DNA from: Eubacterium sp. CAG:180 | GTDB taxonomy: Bacteria > Bacillota > Clostridia > Oscillospirales > Acutalibacteraceae | Reading direction: 5' to 3' | Assembly: GCA_000432435.1 (NCBI GenBank) | Contig: HF993133.1 | Span: forward strand, 175,899-239,898 | Length of the DNA stretch: 64,000 nucleotides | Shown: in pieces, positions 48,896 through 55,865 of the stretch | How the letters are laid out: the number at the start of each line of letters is the position of its first letter | Position numbering within the stretch: position 1 is the stretch's first letter | The notes under the pieces: model-generated | The model's database searches: none | What the model was told of the DNA's origin: nothing | What the model saw: the letters and a program-made list of their open reading frames with translations, nothing else | Translations under genes and position numbers: made by a program

Positions 48896-48982
48896 AAAAA
48901 GAGCCCCGATATGCCGTGCGAGCGTGAATTATTCGGCGCACAGCGAAGGGAAATGCAAAATAAAATACCGTATATTCGGATT

Positions 48983-49024
48983 AAAAATCCCTCTCGATGT
49001 TTTGCCATCGGGAGGGATTTTTTG
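48983..49024 (+). terminator. Terminator after pnp
   Basis: AAAAATCCCTCTCGATG (48983-48999) pairs with CATCGGGAGGGATTTTT (49006-49022), then more T. It separates pnp from the convergent histidine kinase gene. Confidence 0.9.
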
Positions 49025-49053
49025 CGGGTTTTCGGCGAGAAAACACTGTACGT

Positions 49054-50190
49054 TTATTTTTCGCTTTTCGGAAGTGTAACGAGCATTACCGTGCCGGCTT
49101 CCGAGCAATCTTCGACTCGGACGGAACCGCCGTGAAGCGCGGCAATTTCCCATACGAGCGCAAGCCCGAGACCCACTCCGCCGTGCTCTCTGCTGCGCGC
49201 CTTGTCAACACGGAAAAACGGCTGGAAAATACTCTCTCTGTACTGTTCGGGGATTCCGTGACCGTTGTCCCTTACGCGTATTTGAACGTCGTTTTCGTTG
49301 CAGACTATCGAAATGTTAATTACCGAATCGCGTCGGGTGTAACGGACGGCGTTTTCGGTGAGGTTAAATATCATACGGTAAATCAATGTATCGCTGCCGA
49401 TTATGAGAGCATCGCCGTCGCGTGTAAGAGATACATTCTTTTCATCGGCAATCGGGGCGAGATCGGCAAAAACTTCATCTGTCATGGGAGCTAACTGTAT
49501 TTTGTCGCTGCATTTAATGTTGCGAAGCTCGCTCATCTCAAGCAGGGTATTCGTCATCTGCGACATACGTTCCGTTTGCTCTTGTAAAAGTCTCAAAAAT
49601 TCCGCCGTTTCGGGTTTTATATCTGTGTGTTCAACGGAGAAAAGCTCAATTTGTGCCTGCATTAAGGCAAGGGGTGTGCGCAGCTCATGTGCGGCATTCC
49701 CCGTGAATTGCCGCTGCGCCGTGAACCCCTCGTTAAGCCGTTCAATCATATTGTTAAAAGAATGGCTGAATTGTTTGAATTCGGGCAAGACGTCCTTGCT
49801 GATTTTCATATCGGACAGATTATTCGGCTGAACTTTTTCCGTTTGCGAAGCGAAAGAACGAAGCGGCTTCAGTGCCTGACCGCTGACAAAATACGCAAGC
49901 ACACCGCCGAACAGAGTTACTGCTGCCGTTATATACCAATTGGTTGTGTTAAACGACTCTTGAGCACCGTTCACTATGATTGTAAGGTCTCTGTCACCGT
50001 CCTCGCTTTCGGGATTAAACGAATCGGGCTCACTGCCCTGCGTATCGCCGCAAGCGGATATTTTACTGCCTATGGAGTCCATATATCGCTTGCCGGAATA
50101 GCCGATAAAACAATTCATCAGCACGCAGGTGATACCTATTAAAAATGCGGTCATTATTGTAATTCGCCATTGTAAAGATAAATTCTTCAT
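49054..50190 (-). CDS. Sensor histidine kinase
   Basis: A 378-residue membrane kinase. Two hydrophobic segments (about 9-30 and 86-104) flank a short outside loop of about 55 residues that is acidic and has one Cys (Cys47). A HAMP segment follows, then the H-box NAAHELRTPL with His168, and the ATP site (NLTENAVRYT, DNGHGIPEQ, GVGLGLALV). It would phosphorylate the regulator encoded just upstream, with which it overlaps by four bases. The signal is unknown; the small loop suggests sensing within or at the membrane. Confidence 0.94.
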   Translation of the reverse strand: MKNLSLQWRITIMTAFLIGITCVLMNCFIGYSGKRYMDSIGSKISACGDTQGSEPDSFNPESEDGDRDLTIIVNGAQESFNTTNWYITAAVTLFGGVLAYFVSGQALKPLRSFASQTEKVQPNNLSDMKISKDVLPEFKQFSHSFNNMIERLNEGFTAQRQFTGNAAHELRTPLALMQAQIELFSVEHTDIKPETAEFLRLLQEQTERMSQMTNTLLEMSELRNIKCSDKIQLAPMTDEVFADLAPIADEKNVSLTRDGDALIIGSDTLIYRMIFNLTENAVRYTRRDSVINISIVCNENDVQIRVRDNGHGIPEQYRESIFQPFFRVDKARSREHGGVGLGLALVWEIAALHGGSVRVEDCSEAGTVMLVTLPKSEK

Positions 50191-50861
50191 TTTTTATTCT
50201 CCATCACGTAGCCTTCCCCTATGCGATTATGTATCGGGTCGTATCCCAAAGCGGCGCGAAGCTTTTTTCTGAGCGATGAGATGTGAACTCTTATGGAATT
50301 GCTGAAGTCGTCTATACTGCTGTCCCAAACGTGTTCAAGAAATTCCTCCTGACTTATCGGACGCCCCTGGTTGAGTATGAGGTATTCGAGAATTTCGGTT
50401 TCTTTTCTTGTGAGCGTCAGGTTATCGCCCGAAACGGACGCCTTTCTCAATTTAGTATCAAATAGGAGATTGCCGCAGGACAAGACAACATCGTTTTGAG
50501 TGAAACAGCGGAGCGTCAGACTGCGGATTCGTGCCGCCAGCTCGTCCAAATGAAACGGCTTTGTCAGATAGTCGTTTGCTCCTGCGTCAAGTCCGTTAAC
50601 CTTGTCGGCAACTTCGCACCGAGCCGACAAAATCAGCACTTTTGTGTCTTTATCATCTTTCCTGAGTGTTTTAAGAACGGTTAAACCGTCTTTTTCGGTG
50701 AGATTAAGGTCCAATACAACAAGGTCGAATTTCTCTATCGAGAGCATATCCAAAGCACTTTGCCCGTCGTAACAGCAGTCTACACTGTAAGCGAGACGCC
50801 TTAAACTGCGTGCGATGGTGTCGCAAAGAGCCTTTTCGTCTTCTACAACTAAAATGTGCAT
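50187..50861 (-). CDS. OmpR/PhoB-family response regulator
   Basis: A 224-residue regulator: receiver with Glu7/Asp8, phospho-acceptor Asp51 (VVLDLNL), and KP of TKPFHLDELAARI, then a winged-helix domain (LTRKETEILEYLILNQGRPISQEEFLEHVWD). The ATG at 50861 (MHILVVEDE) has GGAG eight bases upstream; the longer start at 50888 is rejected. It lies downstream of a tandem 127/125-base repeat whose units each carry an extended -10 sequence. Confidence 0.95.
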   Translation of the reverse strand: MHILVVEDEKALCDTIARSLRRLAYSVDCCYDGQSALDMLSIEKFDLVVLDLNLTEKDGLTVLKTLRKDDKDTKVLILSARCEVADKVNGLDAGANDYLTKPFHLDELAARIRSLTLRCFTQNDVVLSCGNLLFDTKLRKASVSGDNLTLTRKETEILEYLILNQGRPISQEEFLEHVWDSSIDDFSNSIRVHISSLRKKLRAALGYDPIHNRIGEGYVMENKK

Positions 50862-50896
50862 ACGCGATTCTCCTGTCTGTTTTTTCAATTATAAGT

Positions 50897-51148
50897 ATTT
50901 TATCATAAATTCCCCTGCGACAGCAGGAGCGGCACGAAGTGCGGCGGCGAAAGCCGCAATTTAGTCATTCAATGTTCTCCGAAACGGTCAAAATCTTTGA
51001 TTTTGTTTTCGTTTCGTGAGGTTATTTTATCATAAATTCCCTGCGACAGCAGGAGCGCACGAAGTGCAGCGGCGAAAGCCGCAATTTAGTCATTCAATGT
51101 TCTCCGAAACGGTCAAAATCTTTGATTTTGTTTTCGTTTCGTGAGGTT
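50897..51148 (-). repeat. Tandem direct repeat (127 and 125 bases) upstream of the two-component genes
   Basis: Unit 1 (50897-51023) and unit 2 (51024-51148) differ by two single-base deletions and about one substitution. Each starts, on the plus strand, with ATTTTATCATAAATTCC, which on the minus strand gives TGATAAAAT, an extended -10. Each also has CCTGCGACAGCAGG, GCGGC...GCCGC and GACCGTTTCGG. A weaker third start (ATTATAACATAAA) follows at 51149. Duplication has thus doubled the likely promoter region of the response regulator gene. Confidence 0.9.
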
Positions 51149-51170
51149 ATTATAACATAAAAGTATAAAA

Positions 51171-51200
51171 TCTCTGTTAAATTTCAATTTTTAACAGAGA
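51171..51200. promoter_or_regulatory. Inverted repeat upstream of the CXXC/Fe-S/TlpA operon
   Basis: TCTCTGTTAAA (51171-51181) and TTTAACAGAGA (51190-51200) form a perfect 11-base inverted repeat with an 8-base centre. It ends 17 bases before the -10 sequence at 51218, so it lies on the -35 region and is a likely operator. Confidence 0.7.
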
Positions 51201-51214
51201 ATTTATGCCCGCCG

Positions 51215-51223
51215 TGATATAAT
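51215..51223 (+). promoter_or_regulatory. Extended -10 promoter for the CXXC/Fe-S/TlpA operon
   Basis: TGATATAAT, an extended -10 with a perfect TATAAT (51218-51223). There is no good -35; the inverted repeat occupies that place, which fits activator control, perhaps by the divergent response regulator. The start codon at 51233 is close, so the leader would be very short or a further start site exists. Confidence 0.5.
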
Positions 51224-51232
51224 GAGGCAAAA

Positions 51233-51397
51233 ATGAAGGGAGCGAACGGTTTGTTAAGGGCAAAAAAAGCCGTAATTCAATGTGTTATGCTGCTTGCAGG
51301 GGCGGCGATGGTGTGCGTCGGTGCTATGAGAGGCGAAGCGGATACCGTACTTGCAAAAGCGATAAGATTGTGTTTGGAGTGTGTGGGAATTGGATAA
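51233..51397 (+). CDS. Small CXXC-motif membrane peptide (CD1871A-like)
   Basis: A 54-residue peptide with a basic start, one hydrophobic helix (about 15-33, [21 protein letters not shown]), [14 protein letters not shown] and a C-terminal CLECVGIG whose two cysteines form a CXXC. This matches my recollection of the family labelled CD1871A-type CXXC protein in Clostridioides. GAGG lies five bases before the ATG at 51233. It overlaps the next gene by eight bases (if that starts at TTG 51390). A role in thiol or Fe-S redox at the membrane is inferred from neighbours. Confidence 0.78.
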   Translation: MKGANGLLRAKKAVIQCVMLLAGAAMVCVGAMRGEADTVLAKAIRLCLECVGIG

Positions 51398-52322
51398 GGA
51401 AAAGGAAAAGAAAAAGAAAAAGCCGTCGCATTTACTGACCCGATACAGAGGATTTGTGCAGGCGGCGGCAACGCTCGCAACAAACATACACCTGCCGAAT
51501 TTTTTAAAGGGCAGCATTTATACGGGCGGCGGCAAGGCGGTTTGCGTGCCGGGACTTAACTGTTATTCCTGTCCTGCGGCAACCGGAGCGTGTCCGATAG
51601 GCTCGTTTCAGGCAGTGGCAGGTTCGTCAAAGTTTCGGTTTTCGTATTATATAGCGGGCTTTTTGATATTATTCGGCGTGCTTTTGGGCAGATTTATATG
51701 CGGATTTCTCTGCCCGTTCGGATGGTTTCAGGATTTACTGCATAAAATCCCGTGCAAAAAGCTGTCAACCGAAAAACTGAAACCATTGACATATTTAAAA
51801 TATGCGGTGCTGTTGTTTGCGGTCGTATTGCTTCCGGCACTGATTGTAAACGATGTCGGAATGGGTGACCCGTTTTTTTGCAAGTATATTTGTCCGCAGG
51901 GTGTGCTTGAGGGTGCAATTCCTCTCGCGGCAGTCAACGAGGGAATACGTTCGGCTTTAGGCTCGCTGTTTACATGGAAGCTGGCGGTTTTAATTGCAAT
52001 CATATTTTTGAGCATACTGTTTTACCGCCCGTTTTGCAAATGGCTTTGTCCGCTCGGCGCGTTTTATGCGCTGATGAACAAGGTGTCGCTGTTCGGAATA
52101 AAGGTTGATGAGCATAAATGTGTCTCCTGCGGAAAATGCGCAGGCGCGTGCAAAATGGACGTTGATATTACAAAAACGCCCGACCACGCAGAATGTATAC
52201 GTTGCGGCAAGTGCATCAGTGTCTGTCCGACGGAGGCGGTAAGCTTTCGATACGGTTTCAATTTGCCGAAAACACTCTCAAGCGGCAATGAAAAGCCGAA
52301 AAATGATAAAAAATCAAAATAG
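51390..52322 (+). CDS. NapH/NosR-like membrane protein with two 4Fe-4S clusters
   Basis: A 310-residue membrane iron-sulfur protein. After a Lys-rich start there are [11 protein letters not shown] and ACPIG (Cys52, 58, 61, 68), then about four helices, with CGFLCP (104-109), CKYICP (164-169) and CKWLCP (216-221) near the membrane face. The C-terminus has [11 protein letters not shown] (244-254) and [12 protein letters not shown] (269-280), two ferredoxin clusters. It resembles NapH/YccM quinol-side electron carriers and would pass electrons between cytoplasm and the outside. The TTG at 51390 has GGAG ten bases upstream; GTG 51381 is the alternative. Confidence 0.88.
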   Translation: MDKEKEKKKKKPSHLLTRYRGFVQAAATLATNIHLPNFLKGSIYTGGGKAVCVPGLNCYSCPAATGACPIGSFQAVAGSSKFRFSYYIAGFLILFGVLLGRFICGFLCPFGWFQDLLHKIPCKKLSTEKLKPLTYLKYAVLLFAVVLLPALIVNDVGMGDPFFCKYICPQGVLEGAIPLAAVNEGIRSALGSLFTWKLAVLIAIIFLSILFYRPFCKWLCPLGAFYALMNKVSLFGIKVDEHKCVSCGKCAGACKMDVDITKTPDHAECIRCGKCISVCPTEAVSFRYGFNLPKTLSSGNEKPKNDKKSK

Positions 52323-52344
52323 GTAAGAAAACGGAGGAATAACT

Positions 52345-53304
52345 GTGAAATTTTCAAAAGCAACCAAACTTTCAGCAATTATTATGACATTTGTGCTTGT
52401 GCTGGGCCTTGTGGCGTGCTCCGCCGACAAAACGGAGAAGAAAAAAAGCAATGTCGATATTAAAACTTTAATGGCACAAGAGCCGAATGACGCAGACGAG
52501 GCTGCGAAGCTTTACGATAAGCTTTTGCAAGCCGAAAACGATATTCTCTCGAATAATTCGGCTCTTTGGGAAAAAGTGTTTTTATCGGCAAATAAAAATA
52601 CGCCGATGATTGAGGACGGCACAAACTACGGAGATTTCCTTTTAAGCACGGTAGAGGGGAGCAAGAGCGATTTCAGCGCAGATGAATATAAAATTCTTAA
52701 AGCTGCGGCGGAGCAGATTAAGGAGATAGAAGGAAAACTTACGATTCTGGAGCAAAAATATCCCGGCTGCGGGAAAAAGCCGTCAAGCGGGGAATGCGTT
52801 GACGCGGCGAGTGCCGGAATGGCAGGCGATGCGAGCAAGCTTATGAAATTTCCGAGCTTTAACGGTAAAGATCTCGACGGCAACGACGTAAACAGCAGCG
52901 ACCTTTTCTCGGGCAACACCGTAACGGTAGTCAACTTCTGGTTCACCTCCTGCAAACCTTGCGTAAGCGAGCTTGCGGATTTGGAGGCACTCAACAAGGA
53001 GCTTGCCGCAAAGGGCGGCGGGGTTGTCGGCATAAATTCATTTACTCTTGACGGCAATAAAAAGGAGATTTCCGAGGCAAAAGATATTTTGTCAAAAAAA
53101 GGCGCAACATACAAAAATATTTGGTTTGACACAAACAGCGAGGCAGGAAAGTTCACATCGGGACTGTATTCTTACCCGACTACATATGTTGTCGATAAAA
53201 ACGGCAATATAGTGGGTCAGCCGATAGTCGGTGCAATAACTTCACCCGAACAGGCGGCAAAGCTTAACAAGCTTATTGACACTGCAATTGCAAACAGCAA
53301 GTGA
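52345..53304 (+). CDS. TlpA-family thiol-disulfide lipoprotein
   Basis: A 319-residue lipoprotein: signal with LVLGLVAC (Cys25 lipidated), a helical domain of about 140 residues that holds two extra cysteines (Cys142, Cys151), and a thioredoxin-like domain with SCKPC (Cys203, Cys206) and YPTTYV supplying the cis-Pro. It would be a reductant or oxidant on the outer face, perhaps fed electrons by the Fe-S membrane protein upstream. A GTG start follows GGAGG by seven bases. The gene is 22 bases after the Fe-S gene and ends near a strong terminator. Confidence 0.9.
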   Translation: MKFSKATKLSAIIMTFVLVLGLVACSADKTEKKKSNVDIKTLMAQEPNDADEAAKLYDKLLQAENDILSNNSALWEKVFLSANKNTPMIEDGTNYGDFLLSTVEGSKSDFSADEYKILKAAAEQIKEIEGKLTILEQKYPGCGKKPSSGECVDAASAGMAGDASKLMKFPSFNGKDLDGNDVNSSDLFSGNTVTVVNFWFTSCKPCVSELADLEALNKELAAKGGGVVGINSFTLDGNKKEISEAKDILSKKGATYKNIWFDTNSEAGKFTSGLYSYPTTYVVDKNGNIVGQPIVGAITSPEQAAKLNKLIDTAIANSK

Positions 53305-53422
53305 TTGACAAAAATGATATATAATCCTGTATTTCGGCATATTGTTTGCTGTTTTCCGTTTATTCGTTTCCGACATTTCGTTTTAAGCAATTGATGTTTG
53401 TTACGGACTTTTCGCAATACGC

Positions 53423-53467
53423 AAACCTCCTGCGGCAGAAGCAAAAACTGCCGCAGGAGGTTTTGTT
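53423..53467 (+). terminator. Terminator after the TlpA-like gene
   Basis: AAACCTCCTGCGGCAG (53423-53438) pairs perfectly with CTGCCGCAGGAGGTTT (53448-53463), followed by TGTT. In the otherwise gene-free stretch 53305-53704 I see only this and the padR promoter. Confidence 0.85.
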
Positions 53468-53572
53468 ATCGGCTTTTTTACCGCAAAATACGGCGGATTA
53501 TACGGTAACGGTATAAAATCATTGACAAACTTTGCACAAATGTTAAGAAATTATTAAATATCGCAAAGTATA

Positions 53573-53601
53573 TTGCATTGCAAGGTAGTGGGTGTTATAA
53601 T
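53573..53601 (+). promoter_or_regulatory. Promoter and palindrome before padR
   Basis: TTGCAT (53573-53578), a 17-base spacer and TATAAT (53596-53601). The palindrome TTGCATTGCAA (53573-53583) covers the -35, and ATGCAATT follows the -10, so PadR may bind here and repress its own operon. Confidence 0.7.
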
Positions 53602-53704
53602 GCAATTAAAAGAACGGAGCAGCCGCACATAAAGCGCGTCTTTGTGCCGCAAGGCTCACGGCTGCAATACAGGCGTTTTCAGCTTCGCCGGAAAGGAGAG
53701 TTTG

Positions 53705-54025
53705 ATGAATACGCAATTTAAAAAAGGTGTTCTGGAGCTTTGCGTGCTGTCGCTTTTAAAGAATGGCGACAAGTACGGCTACGAGCTTGCGGACACCGTC
53801 GGTAAACAGATAGACGTTTCGGAGGGCACTATATACCCGCTTCTTAAAAGGCTCAGAGCCGAGGGGTATTTTGAAGTGTACCTGCGCGAATCCACATCGG
53901 GACCCGCGCGGAAATATTACCGTCTGACTCAAAAGGGTTATGACACACAACGCCTTTTGGAAAACGAGTGGAAGGACTTTACAAAGAGCGTGTCTACTTT
54001 ATTAGGAGGTGAAAACGGTGACTAA
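53705..54025 (+). CDS. PadR-family transcriptional regulator
   Basis: A 106-residue winged-helix protein: FKKGVLELCVLSLLKNGDKYGYEL, SEGTIYPLLKRLRAEGYF and SGPARKYYRLTQKG are the PadR pattern, in the short subfamily s2-like form lacking a long C-terminal helix pair. It is normally a dimeric repressor released by a ligand. AAAGGAG lies before the ATG at 53705. Its 3' end overlaps the DUF1700 gene by eight bases. Confidence 0.93.
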   Translation: MNTQFKKGVLELCVLSLLKNGDKYGYELADTVGKQIDVSEGTIYPLLKRLRAEGYFEVYLRESTSGPARKYYRLTQKGYDTQRLLENEWKDFTKSVSTLLGGENGD

Positions 54026-54611
54026 GATCGAATTTTTACAACAGCTTTACAACCTGCTCGGCGTTTTACCGGCCGAGGAGCGCGACGATATAATAGCCGA
54101 CTTTGAAGAACACTTCTCCGTCGGCACGAGCGAGGGTAAAAGCGAGGAGCAGATTTGCTCGGAGCTCGGTGACCCCAAAAGCTGCGCCGCGCAATATCTT
54201 AATGACGAGCCGAAAAAAGCCGACGCCGTATACGGCGCAGAAAAAAACGGCAATCCGAGATATGAAACCAAGGCGTCCGATGTAATCGGTGCCTCTCCCC
54301 GTCCTCAAAATGCGCGCGGCGGTTATTACGGCACGGAAAAGGGTAATCCGCAGCGAAATCATATGCTGTGGTCAATACTGTTTTTCTTCGGGGTATTCGC
54401 GGCAATAGGAGTGTATCCGTCAAGCATAGGTATGATGGCAAGCTTTTTTGCTTGTCTCTTCTTCGCCGGAGTAACGGGCGCAATAGCGGCTTCGCCGGCG
54501 GCATTCGGATTTGTATTTTCCATAGGGATTATGCTCTTTGCGGCAGGGCTTTTCCTATTCCTTTTTATGACGTGGTTCTTAAAGCTGTCATGGCGCAGGG
54601 CCGATTTGTAA
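54018..54611 (+). CDS. DUF1700 membrane protein
   Basis: A 197-residue protein. The N-terminal 60 residues (KIEFLQQLYNLLGVLPAEERDDIIADFEEHF and EEQICSELGDPKSCA) are the DUF1700/HAAS helical domain; a polar linker and about three hydrophobic segments follow (about 115-190). HAAS proteins commonly pair with a PadR gene. The GTG at 54018 has AGGAGG eight bases upstream, better than GTG 54009. It is followed after 13 bases by the DUF4097 gene. Confidence 0.88.
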   Translation: MTKIEFLQQLYNLLGVLPAEERDDIIADFEEHFSVGTSEGKSEEQICSELGDPKSCAAQYLNDEPKKADAVYGAEKNGNPRYETKASDVIGASPRPQNARGGYYGTEKGNPQRNHMLWSILFFFGVFAAIGVYPSSIGMMASFFACLFFAGVTGAIAASPAAFGFVFSIGIMLFAAGLFLFLFMTWFLKLSWRRADL

Positions 54612-54624
54612 GGGGGAGAAAAAT

Positions 54625-55452
54625 ATGAAGAAAAAGAAAGACGGGCTTATAAAGGGCATGATAGCCGCGGCGATAATTTTTGTCGTCGGATTTATACTCA
54701 CGGTCTGCTTCGGTGCTTATCTCGGCGCGGACGCGGTAAGGCACATAGCATCGGGCGAGACGTTTGAAGAGTTTGTCGAAGAGCGCTTCCCGAATATAGG
54801 TTTTGACGATGGGCAAACGGTAAACGAGTCGCAAACAGAAAATTCAATGCTTCCGTCGGGGTCGGCACTTGAAATTTCCGCTCCGTACGGCGATATTAAA
54901 ATTAAGGCTTCCGACAGCACTGAGGTAAGATGCGTCTTGAATCAAGCAAATGACAGCGGCGCGAAGCTCGATTTGTCCGACGATAAAATCATATTGGACG
55001 GCGGCGGCAGTACTTACGGAATAGCCGAGCTTACGGTTTACCTGCCGAAAAGCGTTACGCTCTTAACGGTTTCAAATAACAACGGCGATATCGACATAGA
55101 CGGAGTAAATCTCAATACGCTTACGATAAATTCTGTTTCGGGAGATATAGATTTGTCCGACATCACAGCCGAGAGGGGAAAAATCAAAAGCTCGGCAGGC
55201 GAGACGGAAATATCGGAAACCGCCGTTTTTACGAAAATGCTCGAGGTGAACCAAAGCTTCGGCGATATAGAGATCGATGTTCCGAGGGATCCCGATAAAA
55301 TCAAATTTATAATTTCCTCCGAAACGCCGCTTGATGAAAAATCAACGTGCGACAGCTACCTTTTGTCGCTTGCGCGAAGCACCGACGACAAGGCGGAATA
55401 TACCGTAAACGTAAAGAACGGCGAATTATCGGTAAAAAATTCCGACAATTGA
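54625..55452 (+). CDS. DUF4097 beta-helix surface protein
   Basis: A 275-residue protein with one N-terminal membrane helix (about 8-33) and a repetitive beta-rich outside region: SGSALEISAPYGDIKIKASDS, NNGDIDIDGVNLNTLTINSVSGDIDLSDI, SFGDIEIDV. The repeating GDIxI turns are the mark of DUF4097 (YvlB/LiaX-like). In Gram-positives such proteins are tied to envelope stress. GGGGGAG precedes the ATG. It is third in the padR cassette. Confidence 0.87.
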   Translation: MKKKKDGLIKGMIAAAIIFVVGFILTVCFGAYLGADAVRHIASGETFEEFVEERFPNIGFDDGQTVNESQTENSMLPSGSALEISAPYGDIKIKASDSTEVRCVLNQANDSGAKLDLSDDKIILDGGGSTYGIAELTVYLPKSVTLLTVSNNNGDIDIDGVNLNTLTINSVSGDIDLSDITAERGKIKSSAGETEISETAVFTKMLEVNQSFGDIEIDVPRDPDKIKFIISSETPLDEKSTCDSYLLSLARSTDDKAEYTVNVKNGELSVKNSDN

Positions 55453-55511
55453 TTTAAAACGCACAAAATGATAATATAAATATAATGTATAATAAATAAG
55501 GAGTGTTTATT

Positions 55512-55718
55512 ATGAAAAAGAAGCTTTACAGAAGCAGTACAGACAAAATGATTTGCGGAGTTTTAGCCGGCTTTGCCGAGTATATAGATGTAGACCCGAC
55601 AATAGTCCGCCTTGTTTATACGGCACTGACCTTATTCACCGCAGGCTTCCCCGGAATACTGTTTTACATCATCTGCGCCATTGTAATTCCGCAGAAGCCG
55701 TTTGACGTCGAGCCGTAA
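55512..55718 (+). CDS. PspC-domain protein
   Basis: A 68-residue PspC protein: KKLYRSSTDKMICGVLAGFAEYIDVDPTIVRLVY, then a hydrophobic helix. PspC proteins sit in the membrane and take part in phage-shock-type envelope stress responses. The ATG at 55512 has GGAG eight bases upstream. With PadR, DUF1700 and DUF4097 it makes a cassette like the Bacillus yvlBCD group. Confidence 0.92.
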   Translation: MKKKLYRSSTDKMICGVLAGFAEYIDVDPTIVRLVYTALTLFTAGFPGILFYIICAIVIPQKPFDVEP

Positions 55719-55809
55719 TTCGAGCGACTGTTACAGAAACCCGTATTTAAACCGAATAAAAAAATATTTTCGCTCCCATTTAGCGACGGTTATTTCACCG
55801 CGCCTCGGA

Positions 55810-55815
55810 TATAAT
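55810..55815 (+). promoter_or_regulatory. Possible -10 element for spoIIE
   Basis: TATAAT at 55810-55815 without a recognisable -35 at the right distance. In Bacillus the spoIIE promoter is sigma-A type activated by Spo0A; I do not see a clear Spo0A box. Confidence 0.4.
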
Positions 55816-55865
55816 CTCTTAAAGTGCGTATTTTATGCAGATTATAACAAGGCGTGGTGATTTTT

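Noticed and set aside
50897..51148. CRISPR or transposon remnant
   Set aside because: Just two long tandem units without spacers, terminal inverted repeats or coding sequence; a simple tandem duplication fits.
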